Assembly (NCBI RefSeq): GCF_016862195.1
Contig: NZ_BOMM01000039.1
Location: 1-64,000, forward strand
Direction: 5' to 3'
Source of the DNA: Paractinoplanes ferrugineus
GTDB lineage: Bacteria > Actinomycetota > Actinomycetes > Mycobacteriales > Micromonosporaceae
Length of the DNA: 64,000 bases
How positions within the stretch are numbered: the first letter of the stretch is position 1; the number at the start of each line of letters is the position of its first letter. The notes under the pieces are model-generated. The model saw nothing but the letters and a program-made list of their open reading frames with translations, was not told where the DNA came from and did not search any database. Shown here in pieces: positions 8,731 to 18,575 of the stretch. The position numbers and the translations under genes were made by a program.

Positions 8731-9810
8731 TCAGGCGGTCGTCAGCTCGCAGGGGGTGCCGTTCACGGCGGCGGCGGTCGGTGGGGCGTTGCTGGTGCGC
8801 CAGCTGCCCAGCATGCCGAAGGAGGCCGAACTGCCGGGGGTGATCTTCTTGTTCCAGTCGGCCGCGGTGAGGGTGGCCACCGCGCCGCTCTGGCTTGCCG
8901 TCGCGTTCCAGGCGCCGGTGATCCGCTGGTCGCCGCCGAGGGTCAGGGCCAGGGTCCAGCCGTTGATGTCGGCCGTGCCGAGGTTGGTCACGCTCAGCTC
9001 GGCGACGAAGCCGCCCGGCCACTCGTTACCGGGTCGGTAGGTGACCCGGCAGGCACGGACCGGCGGGGGAGTGGTCACGACCGGGGCGGTGACGAAGTTG
9101 GAGACGAAGCCGAGGTTGCCGGCGGCGTCGACGGCCCGGACATACCAGTTGCCCACGGGGGAGGACACCGGTGGGACCGTGATGGAGGTCGCGGTGGTGG
9201 TGCCGACCAGGGTGGAGACGAACAGGCCGTCGAAGCGGTAGACCTTGTAGCCGGTCACCGCCACGTTGTCGGTGGCGGCCGTCCACGCCAGGTCGACGCC
9301 GGTGCTCGAGGAGCCGGTCACCCGCAGGTCGCCCGGGGCGGTCGGCGGTGACTTGTCAGCGGTGGTGTCGGAGGCCGGTGTCACCACGACGATGGTGTCG
9401 GAGCTGCGGCTGAGGTGACCGAGGGTGTCGCGGGTGGCGATCCGGAGCGAGTACTGCCCCGAGGGCCGGACGCCGTCGGTGATCGTCACCGTGGTGACGG
9501 CGCCGATCTGCTTCAACCAGAAGATGTCGTTGAACGCCTGGGTGTAGCTGACGTTGTAGCCGTCGATCGCCGCGCTGGTCGGGGTGGGTGCCGTCCAGGC
9601 GAGCGTGATCGAGCCGGTGGTGACCGCCGCGACGTGCAGGTCGGCCGGGGGATTGGGCGGAGCGGGCGAGGTGCTGACGGTGGGTGTGGTGGCGAGGGGC
9701 GCGGCGGCGGCCCCCGCGGGAGCGCCGGACATCAGGGCCGTGGCGCCGGCGAGGACGGCGGCGGCGAACAGCGTCGCGGCCGCGAGCGTACGAGGACGAT
9801 GCTGCGTCAT
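8731..9810 (-). CDS. Secreted protein with two FN3 domains and a C-terminal CBM2
   Basis: 359 residues, ATG 9810. The signal peptide covers about residues 1-36 (basic MTQHRPRTL, hydrophobic core, AGA-AAA end). Two fibronectin type III domains follow: about 53-147 (PADLHVAAVTTGSITLAWTA ... SLRIATRDTLGHLS) and about 155-250 (PGDLRVTGSSSTGVDLAWTA ... YVRAVDAAGNLGF). A type 2 cellulose-binding module closes the protein (CRVTYRPGNEWPGGFVAEL, INGWTLAL, GAWNATASQSGAVATLTAADW, SFGMLGSW, CELT). Its paired terminal Cys and surface Trp residues are typical of CBM2. No catalytic domain is present. FN3-CBM2 tails normally hang on glycoside hydrolases; a free one may act as a polysaccharide-binding helper. 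Confidence 0.9.
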   Translation of the reverse strand: MTQHRPRTLAAATLFAAAVLAGATALMSGAPAGAAAAPLATTPTVSTSPAPPNPPADLHVAAVTTGSITLAWTAPTPTSAAIDGYNVSYTQAFNDIFWLKQIGAVTTVTITDGVRPSGQYSLRIATRDTLGHLSRSSDTIVVVTPASDTTADKSPPTAPGDLRVTGSSSTGVDLAWTAATDNVAVTGYKVYRFDGLFVSTLVGTTTATSITVPPVSSPVGNWYVRAVDAAGNLGFVSNFVTAPVVTTPPPVRACRVTYRPGNEWPGGFVAELSVTNLGTADINGWTLALTLGGDQRITGAWNATASQSGAVATLTAADWNKKITPGSSASFGMLGSWRTSNAPPTAAAVNGTPCELTTA

Positions 9811-9843
9811 GCCCTCGACGCTGCGGCAACAATTCGAAATATG

Positions 9844-10503
9844 TCAATGCGTATAACGGAAGGCGGCGAACACGACGTCGTGGCTGGACTCGAAGCCGAG
9901 CCGCTCGTAGAGCCGGATCGCCCGCTCGTTGTCCGCGGCGGCGTGCAGGAACGGCAGCTCGCCGCGCTCGAGGATGCCGGCCGCCACCGCGAGGGTGAGC
10001 CGGGCGCCCAGGCCCTTGCCCTCGAAGTCGGGGTCGGTGCAGACGGCGCTCACCTCGGTCCAGCCGGGCAGCCGGAACCGCTCGCCGGCCATCGCCACCA
10101 GCCGGCCGTCGACCCGGATGCCGAGGTACCGGCCGAGCTCGACGGTGCGCTTGCGGAACGGGCCCGGCTGGGCCCGCTCGACCAGGTCGAGGATCTCGGG
10201 CACGTCGGCCTCGGTGAGGATCACCGCCTCGGGGTCGCGCACCCCGGTCATCGCCCGCCCCACCATCTGGACGCCGGGCGTGGCGGAGGCGGTCTCCCAG
10301 CCGGGCCCGGGGCTCAGCGACGGACCGGTCAGCAGCGCCGTGCTGGTGAGGGTGGCGAGGTCGCGCCAGGCCGCCGGGTCGGCCGGGTCGGCGAGGGCGG
10401 CGAACGGGGAGACGTCGGACCGGAAACGGGCGGCGTCACCGGACGCCTCGGCGAAGCAGGCCTGCGGTCCGGAGAGCGCGGCCCACGCGGGATTCGACAG
10501 CAC
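9844..10503 (-). CDS. GNAT family N-acetyltransferase
   Basis: 219 residues from a GTG at 10503, with GAGGAC directly upstream. The C-terminal half is a GNAT (FR47-like) domain: RYLGIRVDGRLVAMAGER, EVSAVCTDPDFEGKGLGARL (the R/Q-x-x-G-x-G/A acetyl-CoA loop, here EGKGLGA) and FLHAAADNERAIRLYERLGF. The N-terminal 90 residues form a less conserved domain, as in actinobacterial two-domain GNATs. The substrate cannot be told. The gene lies 33 nt upstream-of-start of the FN3-CBM2 gene in the same direction and may be transcribed with it. Confidence 0.85.
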   Translation of the reverse strand: MLSNPAWAALSGPQACFAEASGDAARFRSDVSPFAALADPADPAAWRDLATLTSTALLTGPSLSPGPGWETASATPGVQMVGRAMTGVRDPEAVILTEADVPEILDLVERAQPGPFRKRTVELGRYLGIRVDGRLVAMAGERFRLPGWTEVSAVCTDPDFEGKGLGARLTLAVAAGILERGELPFLHAAADNERAIRLYERLGFESSHDVVFAAFRYTH

Positions 10504-10560
10504 GTCCTCGACCCTGCCCCGGCGAGGCCGCCGCCGCTAGCGAATATCCGTCAGAACAAC

Positions 10561-13500
10561 TCAGACGAGCTGTGCCTCGGCGTGGGCCAGGGCGACGATC
10601 TCGGCCGGCCAGACCGGCCTCGAGAACAGGTAGCCCTGCCCGTACGGGCAGCCCATCCGGGCGAGCGCGGCCCGCTGGCCGGGTTCCTCGACGCCCTCGG
10701 CGATGACCTTGAGGTCGAGGTTGCGGGCCAGCGCCACGATCGCGTCGACCATGGTGTGCTGCTGATCGCTCGTCAGGATGTCGTCGATGAACGACTTGTC
10801 GAGCTTGAGCACGTCGACCGGCATCTGCCGGAGGTAGCTCAGCGACGAGTAACCGGTGCCGAAGTCGTCGATCGCGATACGTACGCCCATCGCCCGCAGC
10901 ATCCGCAGATCGGCCCACACCTGCTCGGCGTCGCGCAGCACGAGGCTCTCGGTGATCTCCAGCAGGAGCCACTCCGGCTTCGCGCCGGCCTCGTCGAGGG
11001 CCGCGCGCACCCGGTCGACGAAGCCGGGCGTACGGAACTGGCGGGCCGAGACGTTGACACTGACGTACCGCAGCGTCATGTCCGGGTCGTCGGCGCGCCA
11101 CCGGGCGAACTGGCGCAGTGCCTCGCGCAGCACCCAGTCGCCGATCGCCACGATCGCGCCGCTCTCCTCGGCCACCTCGATGAAGTGGTAGGGACCGAGC
11201 AGCCCGCGAACCGGGTGCTCCCAGCGCACGAGCGACTCCACCCCGGTGATCAGGCCGGTCTCCAGGTCGATGATCGGCTGGTACATGGTGCGGAACTGCT
11301 GCGTGTCGATCGCCTCGTGCAGCGCCGCCCGTACCTCCAGACGCTCGGTCATCGCGGTGTGCAGTTCCGGCTGGTAGCGCTGCCAGGTGCCCTTCGCCCC
11401 GCCCTTGGCCTGGTAGAGCGCCAGGTCGGCGTGGCGCAGCAGTTCGGTGGCACCGGCCGCGTCGAGGCTGGAGGCGACGCCGACACTGGCCGCGCCGCTG
11501 ACGATGTGCGAGCCGCCGAGACCGTCGGACACCTCGACCGGCACGGCCAGGGCGGCCACCACCGCCGACGCCAGTTCCTCGGCCCCGGCCAGGTCGCAGT
11601 GCGCGAGGATGGCGAACTCGTCGCCGCCCATCCGGGCACTGGTGGCGGCCTCGCCGACGATCTCGCTGATCCGCCGGCCGACGGTGACCAGCAGCTCGTC
11701 GCCGACCGCGTGCCCGAGGGTGTCGTTGACCTCCTTGAAGTCGTCGAGGTCGACGAAGAGCACGCACAGCTCCTGGCCGTGCCGCTCGGCCGACGCGAAC
11801 GCGTGCTCGAGCCGGTTGCGGAACTTGACCCGGTTGGCCAGCCCGGTCAGGCCGTCGTGGAAGGCCAGGTGGGACAGGTCGTCCTCGAGGCGGCGGCGTT
11901 CGGTGACGTCGCTGATGGTCAGCACGAGGCCGCCCACCGTCGGGTCGGCGCGCAGGTCCCGGCCGTCGACCTCGACCTGGATGAGCCGCCCGTCGGCGCA
12001 CAGCACGGTCAGGTCGGGGGCGCCGGCGGTGCCCCGGCCGGCCCGCACGGCCGCCAGGACGTCGTTCATGGTGCGGTGGTGGCTGACCGCGACCAGGGCG
12101 GACAGCGAGCTGCCGGCCAGGTTCTCGTGGCCCAGGACGGTGGCCGCGGACGGGCTCGCGTACCGGATGTGGTCCTCGTCGGTGATGATCAGGATGACGT
12201 CGGACGCGTTCTGGATCAGGGTGCGGAACCAGACCTCGCTGTCGCGGCGGTTGACCTCCCCGGTCAGGGTGATGCGTTCGAGCACGACCTGGACCTGCGC
12301 GGTCAGGGCGGCGAACGTGTCGGCCATGTCGCGCAGCAGGTTGCCGGGCGCGGCGATGATGCCGAGCAGCTGCCGGGTCGGCGTGCCGGGCAGCCGCAGC
12401 GTGCCGATCAGGAACGCGTCGTAGCCGTCGGTGGGCACGCCGGCCGGAACCAGCTCGGCGCCGACCACCCGTACCCCGGTGTTCTCCGGGGTCTGCGTCT
12501 CCTCGATGATCTGGTGCAGCTGGTACGGGGTGTCGCGGGGCATGAGGGTGCCGATCGCATCGGCCGTCGCCAGCAGGGCGTCGTCGACGGTGGCCGCGGC
12601 GAAGAGCTTGTCGCCGGCTTTGCGCAGCGCGCGCTCCCGCGCCCGGGCCCGCAGCTGGTCGAGGGCGAGGCCGTTGACCCGGAAGATGACGAGCATGAAC
12701 ATGAGGGCGGCGGCCCCCGCGATGACCGGCGCGTCGATGATGCCCGCGCGGGCCGATCGGGCGCTGCTGACCCACTCCAGGTAGAGCACGGCCGGGGCGA
12801 TCAGGGCGGCCGAGGCCATCCAGAGGATCCGGTGCCGGCTGTCGGCGGAGGTCGCGCCGGTCGGCTCGGTGAGCTCGCGCATCGACGGCATCAGGCCGAT
12901 CAGGCCCATCCCGACGTAGAAGACGATCCAGCCGAGGTCGACCGGGCCGCCGAGGGTCCAGGCGGCGTTGAGCTGGGACTGGCCGTAGAGCACGTCGGAG
13001 ATGAGCAGGCCGACGGCGGCGACGGCGAGCACGGTGAGCGCGCGTGGCCGCTTGCCCGGCACGGTGAGCATGCGCAACGTCATCGCGAGGACGAGCACGT
13101 CACCGAGCGGGTAACCGACCGACGCGAGCTTCTCGACGAGCGACAGGTCCGTGGCGCGGGTGAACGGCGCGATCCAGTAGACCCAGGACAGCAGGCCGAG
13201 GCCGACCGTCGGGACGAGCGCGTCGAGCAGGGCGGCCCGGTTGCTCACGCCGCCGCCACGCAGCCGTACGAAATACAGCATGCCACCGGTGAGCAGCGGA
13301 TAGACGGCCAGGTAGAGCCAGTCGGCGATACCCGGGAAGGCCGGTTCGTGGCCGAGCGCGAGGATGAGGTTGTAGACGTTGTCCCCGGTGTTGAAGGTGA
13401 CCAGGGCGGTGGCGATCAGATACCAGGGCAACTTGCGGGACGGCTGGTGCAGGCGTACGCCGAGGATGATCATCGCGGCGCAGGAGTAGCCGATGGCCGC

Positions 13501-13596
13501 CCACGTGTAGAGATGGCTGCCCGGGAACGTGTAGTAGATGGCGCTGAGCACCAGGATCCACGCGGCGAAGCACGCCTGTATGGCCCGCGTCGTCAT
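10561..13596 (-). CDS. Membrane GGDEF-EAL cyclic-di-GMP protein with PAS domain
   Basis: 1011 residues from ATG 13596, picked over the ATG at 13638 because AGGAGA stands 5 nt upstream. The first ~310 residues contain eight to ten membrane segments with a conserved TFNTGDNVYNL-type sensor look. A linker and a PAS domain (about 440-555, IQNASDVILIITDEDHIRYA) follow. Then comes GGDEF (about 570-735) with intact GGDEF near residue 659, preceded by FVDLDDFKEVNDTLGH. The EAL domain (about 750-1000) carries ESLVRW instead of EALVRW, DDFGTGYSSLSYL and EGVEE. The catalytic Glu, Asp pair and Lys are kept, so both synthesis and hydrolysis of c-di-GMP are possible. Its regulation and output are not visible. 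Confidence 0.92.
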   Translation of the reverse strand: MTTRAIQACFAAWILVLSAIYYTFPGSHLYTWAAIGYSCAAMIILGVRLHQPSRKLPWYLIATALVTFNTGDNVYNLILALGHEPAFPGIADWLYLAVYPLLTGGMLYFVRLRGGGVSNRAALLDALVPTVGLGLLSWVYWIAPFTRATDLSLVEKLASVGYPLGDVLVLAMTLRMLTVPGKRPRALTVLAVAAVGLLISDVLYGQSQLNAAWTLGGPVDLGWIVFYVGMGLIGLMPSMRELTEPTGATSADSRHRILWMASAALIAPAVLYLEWVSSARSARAGIIDAPVIAGAAALMFMLVIFRVNGLALDQLRARARERALRKAGDKLFAAATVDDALLATADAIGTLMPRDTPYQLHQIIEETQTPENTGVRVVGAELVPAGVPTDGYDAFLIGTLRLPGTPTRQLLGIIAAPGNLLRDMADTFAALTAQVQVVLERITLTGEVNRRDSEVWFRTLIQNASDVILIITDEDHIRYASPSAATVLGHENLAGSSLSALVAVSHHRTMNDVLAAVRAGRGTAGAPDLTVLCADGRLIQVEVDGRDLRADPTVGGLVLTISDVTERRRLEDDLSHLAFHDGLTGLANRVKFRNRLEHAFASAERHGQELCVLFVDLDDFKEVNDTLGHAVGDELLVTVGRRISEIVGEAATSARMGGDEFAILAHCDLAGAEELASAVVAALAVPVEVSDGLGGSHIVSGAASVGVASSLDAAGATELLRHADLALYQAKGGAKGTWQRYQPELHTAMTERLEVRAALHEAIDTQQFRTMYQPIIDLETGLITGVESLVRWEHPVRGLLGPYHFIEVAEESGAIVAIGDWVLREALRQFARWRADDPDMTLRYVSVNVSARQFRTPGFVDRVRAALDEAGAKPEWLLLEITESLVLRDAEQVWADLRMLRAMGVRIAIDDFGTGYSSLSYLRQMPVDVLKLDKSFIDDILTSDQQHTMVDAIVALARNLDLKVIAEGVEEPGQRAALARMGCPYGQGYLFSRPVWPAEIVALAHAEAQLV

Positions 13597-13719
13597 GCGC
13601 TCTCCTGTCCCCGCCGAACGTTCCGTCAGGCGTTTCATCGGATGCCCGCGGGACGGTCTGAGATCTTTGCCGGGCGGGCGTCGTAGGATTCGGTTTTTGG
13701 CCGGCGACGAGGGTGGTCA

Positions 13720-14475
13720 GTGGTGCGTTTCGGGTCACGGATGGTAACGGTGGGTGCGGTCGCCGGCTTCGCGGTGTTCGGCGTGGCCGGGCCGGCGCTC
13801 GCCCACGTCGAGGTGAGCGCGGACAAGACCACCGCCGGGGCGGAGAACGTCACGCTGACCTTCGACGGCGAGGCGGAGAGCACCTCGGCCGGCCTCGCCG
13901 CCGAGCGGGTGGTGCTGCCGGCCGGCATCGACCCGGCCGGTGTCACGCTCGTCTCCGCGCCCGCGGGCTGGGCCTTCAGCCGCACCGCGGACGGCTTCAC
14001 GGTCGCCGGCAAGGCGCTCAAGGTCGGCACGGACGCGGTCTGGAAGGTCAAGATCGCAAAACTGCCCGACGGCGAGACCCGGCTGTCCTTCAAGACCCTC
14101 GAGACGTACGGGGACGGCAAGGTCTCCCGCTGGATCGAGATCCAGCAGGCCGGCCAGGACGAGCCGGACAACCCGGCGCCGCTCGTCACCCTCAAGCCCG
14201 GCCCGTCGTCGGCCCCCGCCGCAGCCGCCGGCACACCGGCCGCCACCGCACCGGTTGCCATCGCCTCGGCCACCAGCTCCGACGCCGCCGTCGCGCCGCC
14301 GGCGTCGCCCACGCCGTCGGCCGTCGCCGGCGACCGGGCCCTCCAGCGGACCGCCGAGGACCAGGGCAGCACCTGGTGGATCTGGGCGATCATCGCGGTG
14401 GTGCTCGCCGCCATCGCCGGTTTCGCCGTGCTGCGGCAGCGCCGATCGGCCCGCCCGGCCGAACCCCGCTCCTGA
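13720..14475 (+). CDS. YcnI-like copper-binding protein (DUF1775)
   Basis: 251 residues; GTG start at 13720 with GAGGG upstream (second GTG directly after). The signal peptide ends GPALA, leaving a mature N-terminal His (HVEVSADKTTAG). In characterised YcnI domains this His, a Glu and a Trp make the mono-histidine copper brace; candidate partners here are in DGEAEST and SRWIEI. A Pro/Ala-rich linker (about 165-210) and a C-terminal membrane helix (TWWIWAIIAVVLAAIAGFAV) with a basic tail anchor the domain outside the membrane. Usual neighbours copC/copD and SCO are absent. A part in copper handling is inferred from the family. Confidence 0.88.
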   Translation: MVRFGSRMVTVGAVAGFAVFGVAGPALAHVEVSADKTTAGAENVTLTFDGEAESTSAGLAAERVVLPAGIDPAGVTLVSAPAGWAFSRTADGFTVAGKALKVGTDAVWKVKIAKLPDGETRLSFKTLETYGDGKVSRWIEIQQAGQDEPDNPAPLVTLKPGPSSAPAAAAGTPAATAPVAIASATSSDAAVAPPASPTPSAVAGDRALQRTAEDQGSTWWIWAIIAVVLAAIAGFAVLRQRRSARPAEPRS

Positions 14476-14530
14476 CCCGCCGGCCCTCCACGGCGGGCTG
14501 GGCGGGACCGGGCAGACCGATGAGCCGGGT

Positions 14531-15442
14531 CTAGCCGGCCAGGGCGTCGACCAGGCGGCGGGCCGAGCCGGCCAGGTTCCAGCGCTCGGCCAGCGCCAGC
14601 AGCGCGTCCGGGTCCCGCGGGGCCGTCGGCAGGGCCGGGTCGAACGGCGGCAGTTCGACGTCGAGCGCGACCTTGCAGACCGGCAGCGCCTTCGTGAGGT
14701 AGTCCCGCGAGTCGGCCAGCTTGGTGCGCAGGCCCGCCGCGAAACCGGCGTCCGGGTCGTCCAGCGCGGCCAGGATCTCCGCGACCCCGCCGTACCGGTT
14801 GATCAGCCGGGCGGCGGTCTTCTCGCCGACGCCCGGCACCCCCGGCAGGCCGTCGCTCGGGTCGCCCCGCATCGCGGCGAAGTCCGCGTACCACCGGGCG
14901 GGGACGCCGTACTTCTGCTCGACCAGGGCGTTGTCGGCGTCCTCGAGCTTGGCCACGCCGCGGCCGCAGTAGAGCAGGCGGGTGCCGCGCTCGTCGTCGA
15001 CCAGCTGGAACAGGTCGCGGTCGCCGGAGACGACCTCCACCGGCGCGGCCTGGGTGGCGGCCAGGGTGCCGAGGACGTCGTCCGCCTCGTACCCGTCGAC
15101 GCCGAACGCCGGGATCCCCACCGCCGCGAGCGTCTCGAGCAGCACCGGGACCTGCTTCTCCAGCGCCGCCGGCACCTCCTCGACGTCGCCGCGGGCGACG
15201 CGGTGCTTCTTGTACGACGGAACCAGCTCGACCCGCCACGCCGGCCGCCAGCTGGCGTCGAGCGCGCACACCAGCCGGTCGGGGCGGCGGGTGCGGATGA
15301 GCTGGGCCAGCATGTCGAGGAACCCGCGGATCGCGTTCACCGGCTCCCCGGCGGAGGTCTGCGCCGCCTTCTCCGGGATGCCGTGGAAGGCGCGGAAGTA
15401 GAGGCTGGGCGCGTCGACGGCGAGCAGCGGCGGTTCGGTCAC
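14531..15442 (-). CDS. 5'-3' exonuclease (FEN-like, polymerase I 5' domain type)
   Basis: 303 residues from GTG 15442. A TACTGT hexamer at 15454-15449 lies 6 nt before the GTG, the picture of a leaderless start; upstream frame extension is not needed. The protein is a stand-alone version of the DNA polymerase I 5'-nuclease domain: LLAVDAPSLYFRAFHG, CALDASWRPAWRVELVPSYK, GVDGYEADDVLGTLA and VEVVSGDRDLFQLVDD give the acidic metal-binding residues. GLPGVPGVGEKTAARLI is the helix-hairpin-helix DNA-binding element. Such proteins process flaps or RNA primers and are common in actinobacteria. It is divergent from the acyl-CoA dehydrogenase gene. Confidence 0.92.
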   Translation of the reverse strand: MTEPPLLAVDAPSLYFRAFHGIPEKAAQTSAGEPVNAIRGFLDMLAQLIRTRRPDRLVCALDASWRPAWRVELVPSYKKHRVARGDVEEVPAALEKQVPVLLETLAAVGIPAFGVDGYEADDVLGTLAATQAAPVEVVSGDRDLFQLVDDERGTRLLYCGRGVAKLEDADNALVEQKYGVPARWYADFAAMRGDPSDGLPGVPGVGEKTAARLINRYGGVAEILAALDDPDAGFAAGLRTKLADSRDYLTKALPVCKVALDVELPPFDPALPTAPRDPDALLALAERWNLAGSARRLVDALAG

Positions 15443-15448
15443 CCGCAC

Positions 15449-15454
15449 ACAGTA
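15449..15454 (-). promoter_or_regulatory. -10 box of leaderless exonuclease gene
   Basis: TACTGT on the minus strand ends 6 nt before the GTG at 15442; no Shine-Dalgarno sequence is present. This spacing matches leaderless actinobacterial transcripts. Confidence 0.55.
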
Positions 15455-15552
15455 GCGACCGGGGCGCGCCGGGGCGTGCGCCGACATGGCGGCGGGGCGG
15501 GTGACGCGGAAAGTCGGTGGTGTCGATGCCGTGGAACGAACTGAACGACCGT

Positions 15553-15558
15553 TAAGAT
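15553..15558 (+). promoter_or_regulatory. -10 box of leaderless acyl-CoA dehydrogenase gene
   Basis: TAAGAT ends 6 nt before the GTG at 15565; no ribosome site is present, so the transcript probably begins at the start codon. Confidence 0.6.
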
Positions 15559-15564
15559 GGGTCG

Positions 15565-16716
<1,152 letters not shown>

Positions 16717-16851
16717 CCGCTCCGTCGTCAGCAGCGGCTCGGCGAACGTGGGCGACGGCGCGCCCGGGTCCTCGGCGACCGCCCGCTCCAGCTCGCGCAG
16801 GCCGGTCTCGATCTGCTCCTCGCTCAGCCGGGCGAAGAACGACTTTCTCCC

Positions 16852-16872
16852 GATATATCGGTCCGATACATC
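16852..16872. promoter_or_regulatory. Inverted repeat, probable operator
   Basis: Two 10-bp arms, GATATATCGG and CCGATACATC, separated by one base and with one mismatch. The repeat is AT-rich in a GC-rich setting and lies between the acyl-CoA dehydrogenase and the Lrp gene. It resembles an operator of a PadR/TetR-type regulator. No intact gene starts directly beside it on the minus strand, although an open frame runs from it toward 16699. Confidence 0.4.
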
Positions 16873-16939
16873 GAACTTATGGAGGCTCCGGCGGGCGGGC
16901 AAGACGGTGTTCCGCCGCGCCGCCAAGTAGGGTGGCGCC

Positions 16940-17413
16940 GTGGAAGAGATCGACCGGGCGATCGTGGCTGCCCTCACCGTGGACGGGCGCTTGTCGTACA
17001 CCGACCTGGCCGAGCGAGTCGGCCTGAGCGTGTCGGCGGTGCACCAGCGGGTGCGCCGGCTCGAACAGCGCGGCGTGCTCGCGGGCTACACCGCCAAGGT
17101 CTCCTACGAGGCCCTGGAGCTGCCGCTGACGGCGTTCGTGGCGATCCGCCCGTTCGACCCGTCGCAACCCGACGACGCCCCCGACCGGCTGGCCCACCTG
17201 GCCGAGATCGACTCCTGCTACTCCGTGGCCGGCGAGGACTTCTACATGCTGCTGGTGCGGGTGGCCGGCCCGGCCGACCTGGAGCGCCTGCTGCAGGAGA
17301 TCCGCACCGCGGCCAACGTCACGACCCGGACCACAGTGGTGCTGTCCACGCCGTACGAGAACCGCCCGCCCCGCATGCCCGCCGCCCCCACCCCCTCAGA
17401 CCTAGCATCCTAG
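16940..17413 (+). CDS. Lrp/AsnC family transcriptional regulator
   Basis: 157 residues from GTG 16940; TAGGGT ends 6 nt before it, so the mRNA is probably leaderless. The N-terminal winged helix-turn-helix shows the family signature: IDRAIVAALTVDGRLSYTDL, AERVGLSVSAVHQRVRRLEQ and GVLAGYTAKV. The C-terminal RAM (AsnC ligand-binding) domain follows: FVAIRPFDPSQ, IDSCYSVAGEDFYMLLVRV, LERLLQEIRTAANVTTRTTVVL. Such regulators form octamers and respond to amino acids or their keto acids. The stop codon sits inside the palindrome GCATCCTAGGATGC. The target is unknown; nearest candidates are the flanking acyl-CoA dehydrogenase and methyltransferase genes. Confidence 0.9.
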   Translation: MEEIDRAIVAALTVDGRLSYTDLAERVGLSVSAVHQRVRRLEQRGVLAGYTAKVSYEALELPLTAFVAIRPFDPSQPDDAPDRLAHLAEIDSCYSVAGEDFYMLLVRVAGPADLERLLQEIRTAANVTTRTTVVLSTPYENRPPRMPAAPTPSDLAS

Positions 17414-17418
17414 GATGC
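17405..17418. repeat. 14-bp perfect palindrome with overlapping -10-like boxes
   Basis: GCATCCTAGGATGC reads the same on both strands and contains TAGGAT, a frequent -10 hexamer here, on each strand. It covers the stop codon of the Lrp gene. Related ATCCTAGGAC sites occur at 18272 and 38351. Confidence 0.5.
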
Positions 17419-17519
17419 CTTAGCGGGTGTGACCCGTCCCGGAAAACGCCGCCACCGGGCGTCGGGCCAGCGTGAAGAGGGCCGGCCGGGCCGAAGGGGC
17501 CGGGTGCAGCGGGCCGGGC

Positions 17520-18248
17520 TCAGCTGGTGGCGTTGCCGGGCAGGGTCGTCCGGGCGCACTCGGTGCGGTAGGGCAGCGCGAACTCGGTGCGGCCGACCAG
17601 CTGCGGGTGGGTGGCGGCGAGCCGGCGGACCTCGTTGAGGAGGGCGGCGCGCTCGTCGGGAGGCAGCAGGATGATCCTGCTGCGGGAGGCGACCATGTCG
17701 ATCAGGCGGTCCGGGCCCAGTGTCTCCACCCAGTCGAAGGTGGCGTGCTCGACCGGGCCGAAGGGCGGGCCGACGGTGGTGTCACGCTCGAGTTCCGCGT
17801 TGCCGATGATCTCGCCCAGCCGGTGGACCCACTCGGTGCGCTGGTCGCGCAGGTTCCAGAGCAGTCCCAGCCGGCCGCCGGGGGACAGGACGCGGGCGAT
17901 CTCGGGCACCGCCCGGGCCGGGTCGACCCAGTGCCAGGACTGGGCCATCAGGACGACGTCGGCGGAGTTGTCGGGCAGCGGGATGTCCTCGGCGGTGCCG
18001 CGCCGGACGGGGACGCCGGGCAGGACCCGGGTGAGTTCGTCGAGCATCTCCTGGGCCGGGTCGACCGCGGTGACCGGCAGGCCGCGGGCGTGGATCCGGC
18101 GGGTGAGCTTGCCGGTTCCGGCGCCCAGGTCGACGACGCGGGGCCGGCCGGCCGGCAGGAGCCAGGAGAGCGCGGGGTCGGGGTATCCGGGGCGGCCACG
18201 CTCGTACGCGGCGGCGGCTGCACCGAAGGAGCGCGCATGATCGTCCAT
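17520..18248 (-). CDS. Class I SAM-dependent methyltransferase
   Basis: 242 residues from ATG 18248 (protein MDDHARSFGAAAAAYERGRP), with TAGGAT 7 nt upstream and no ribosome site, i.e. leaderless. The SAM-binding motif I is VVDLGAGTGKLTRRI, motif II ends in TAVDPAQEMLDEL, and the post-motif ADVVLMAQSWHWVD and VLSPGGRLGLLW are typical of the UbiE/type-11 group. A C-terminal segment (GPVEHATFDWVETLGPDRLIDMVASRS) forms the substrate lid. The methyl acceptor is unknown. The gene is divergent from csbD, with a conserved CCTAGGA site between. Confidence 0.85.
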   Translation of the reverse strand: MDDHARSFGAAAAAYERGRPGYPDPALSWLLPAGRPRVVDLGAGTGKLTRRIHARGLPVTAVDPAQEMLDELTRVLPGVPVRRGTAEDIPLPDNSADVVLMAQSWHWVDPARAVPEIARVLSPGGRLGLLWNLRDQRTEWVHRLGEIIGNAELERDTTVGPPFGPVEHATFDWVETLGPDRLIDMVASRSRIILLPPDERAALLNEVRRLAATHPQLVGRTEFALPYRTECARTTLPGNATS

Positions 18249-18271
18249 GCGAAGCATCCTAATATCGCAGT

Positions 18272-18289
18272 ATCCTAGGACGCTCTACG
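18272..18289 (-). promoter_or_regulatory. Conserved promoter motif, copy 1
   Basis: ATCCTAGGACGCTCTACG on the plus strand; 17 of 18 bases match the site at 38351-38368. On the minus strand it ends in TAGGAT, and a minus-strand gene lies downstream in both cases. Confidence 0.5.
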
Positions 18290-18366
18290 AGCAGAGATCT
18301 GTTTCAAAAAAGCGCCCTCCGGGCACATTCCTCCTCGAACGAACAAGAACTTTGGAGGAGTTGACG

Positions 18367-18558
18367 ATGAGCTTCACTGACAAGGTCAAGAACGAGGCCG
18401 ACGAGCTGTCCGGCAAGGCGAAGCAGGCCGTGGGCCGCGCCACCGACAACGAGAGCCTGGTGGCCAAGGGTGAGGCCCAGGAGGCCGGCGCCCAGGCGCG
18501 CAAGGCCGCCGAGCACGTCAAGGACGCCGGCAAGGACGTCAAGGACGCGTTCAGCTGA
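18367..18558 (+). CDS. CsbD family stress protein
   Basis: 63 residues. The start ATG at 18367 has GGAGGAG 6 nt upstream, one of the best ribosome sites in the window. The sequence is charged and helical: SFTDKVKNEADELSGKAKQA, then VGRATDNESLVAKGEAQEAG, and HVKDAGKDVKDAF. This is the CsbD pattern (general stress protein of the SigB regulon in Bacillus). No molecular function is established for the family. The gene is followed by a strong terminator and has its own upstream region shared with the divergent methyltransferase. Confidence 0.9.
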   Translation: MSFTDKVKNEADELSGKAKQAVGRATDNESLVAKGEAQEAGAQARKAAEHVKDAGKDVKDAFS

Positions 18559-18575
18559 GCCGACTCAGCCAACGG

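Noticed and set aside
9415..13686. A 1423-codon open frame on the plus strand
   Set aside because: It is the antisense shadow of the GNAT and GGDEF-EAL genes; composition is typical of a reversed high-GC frame.
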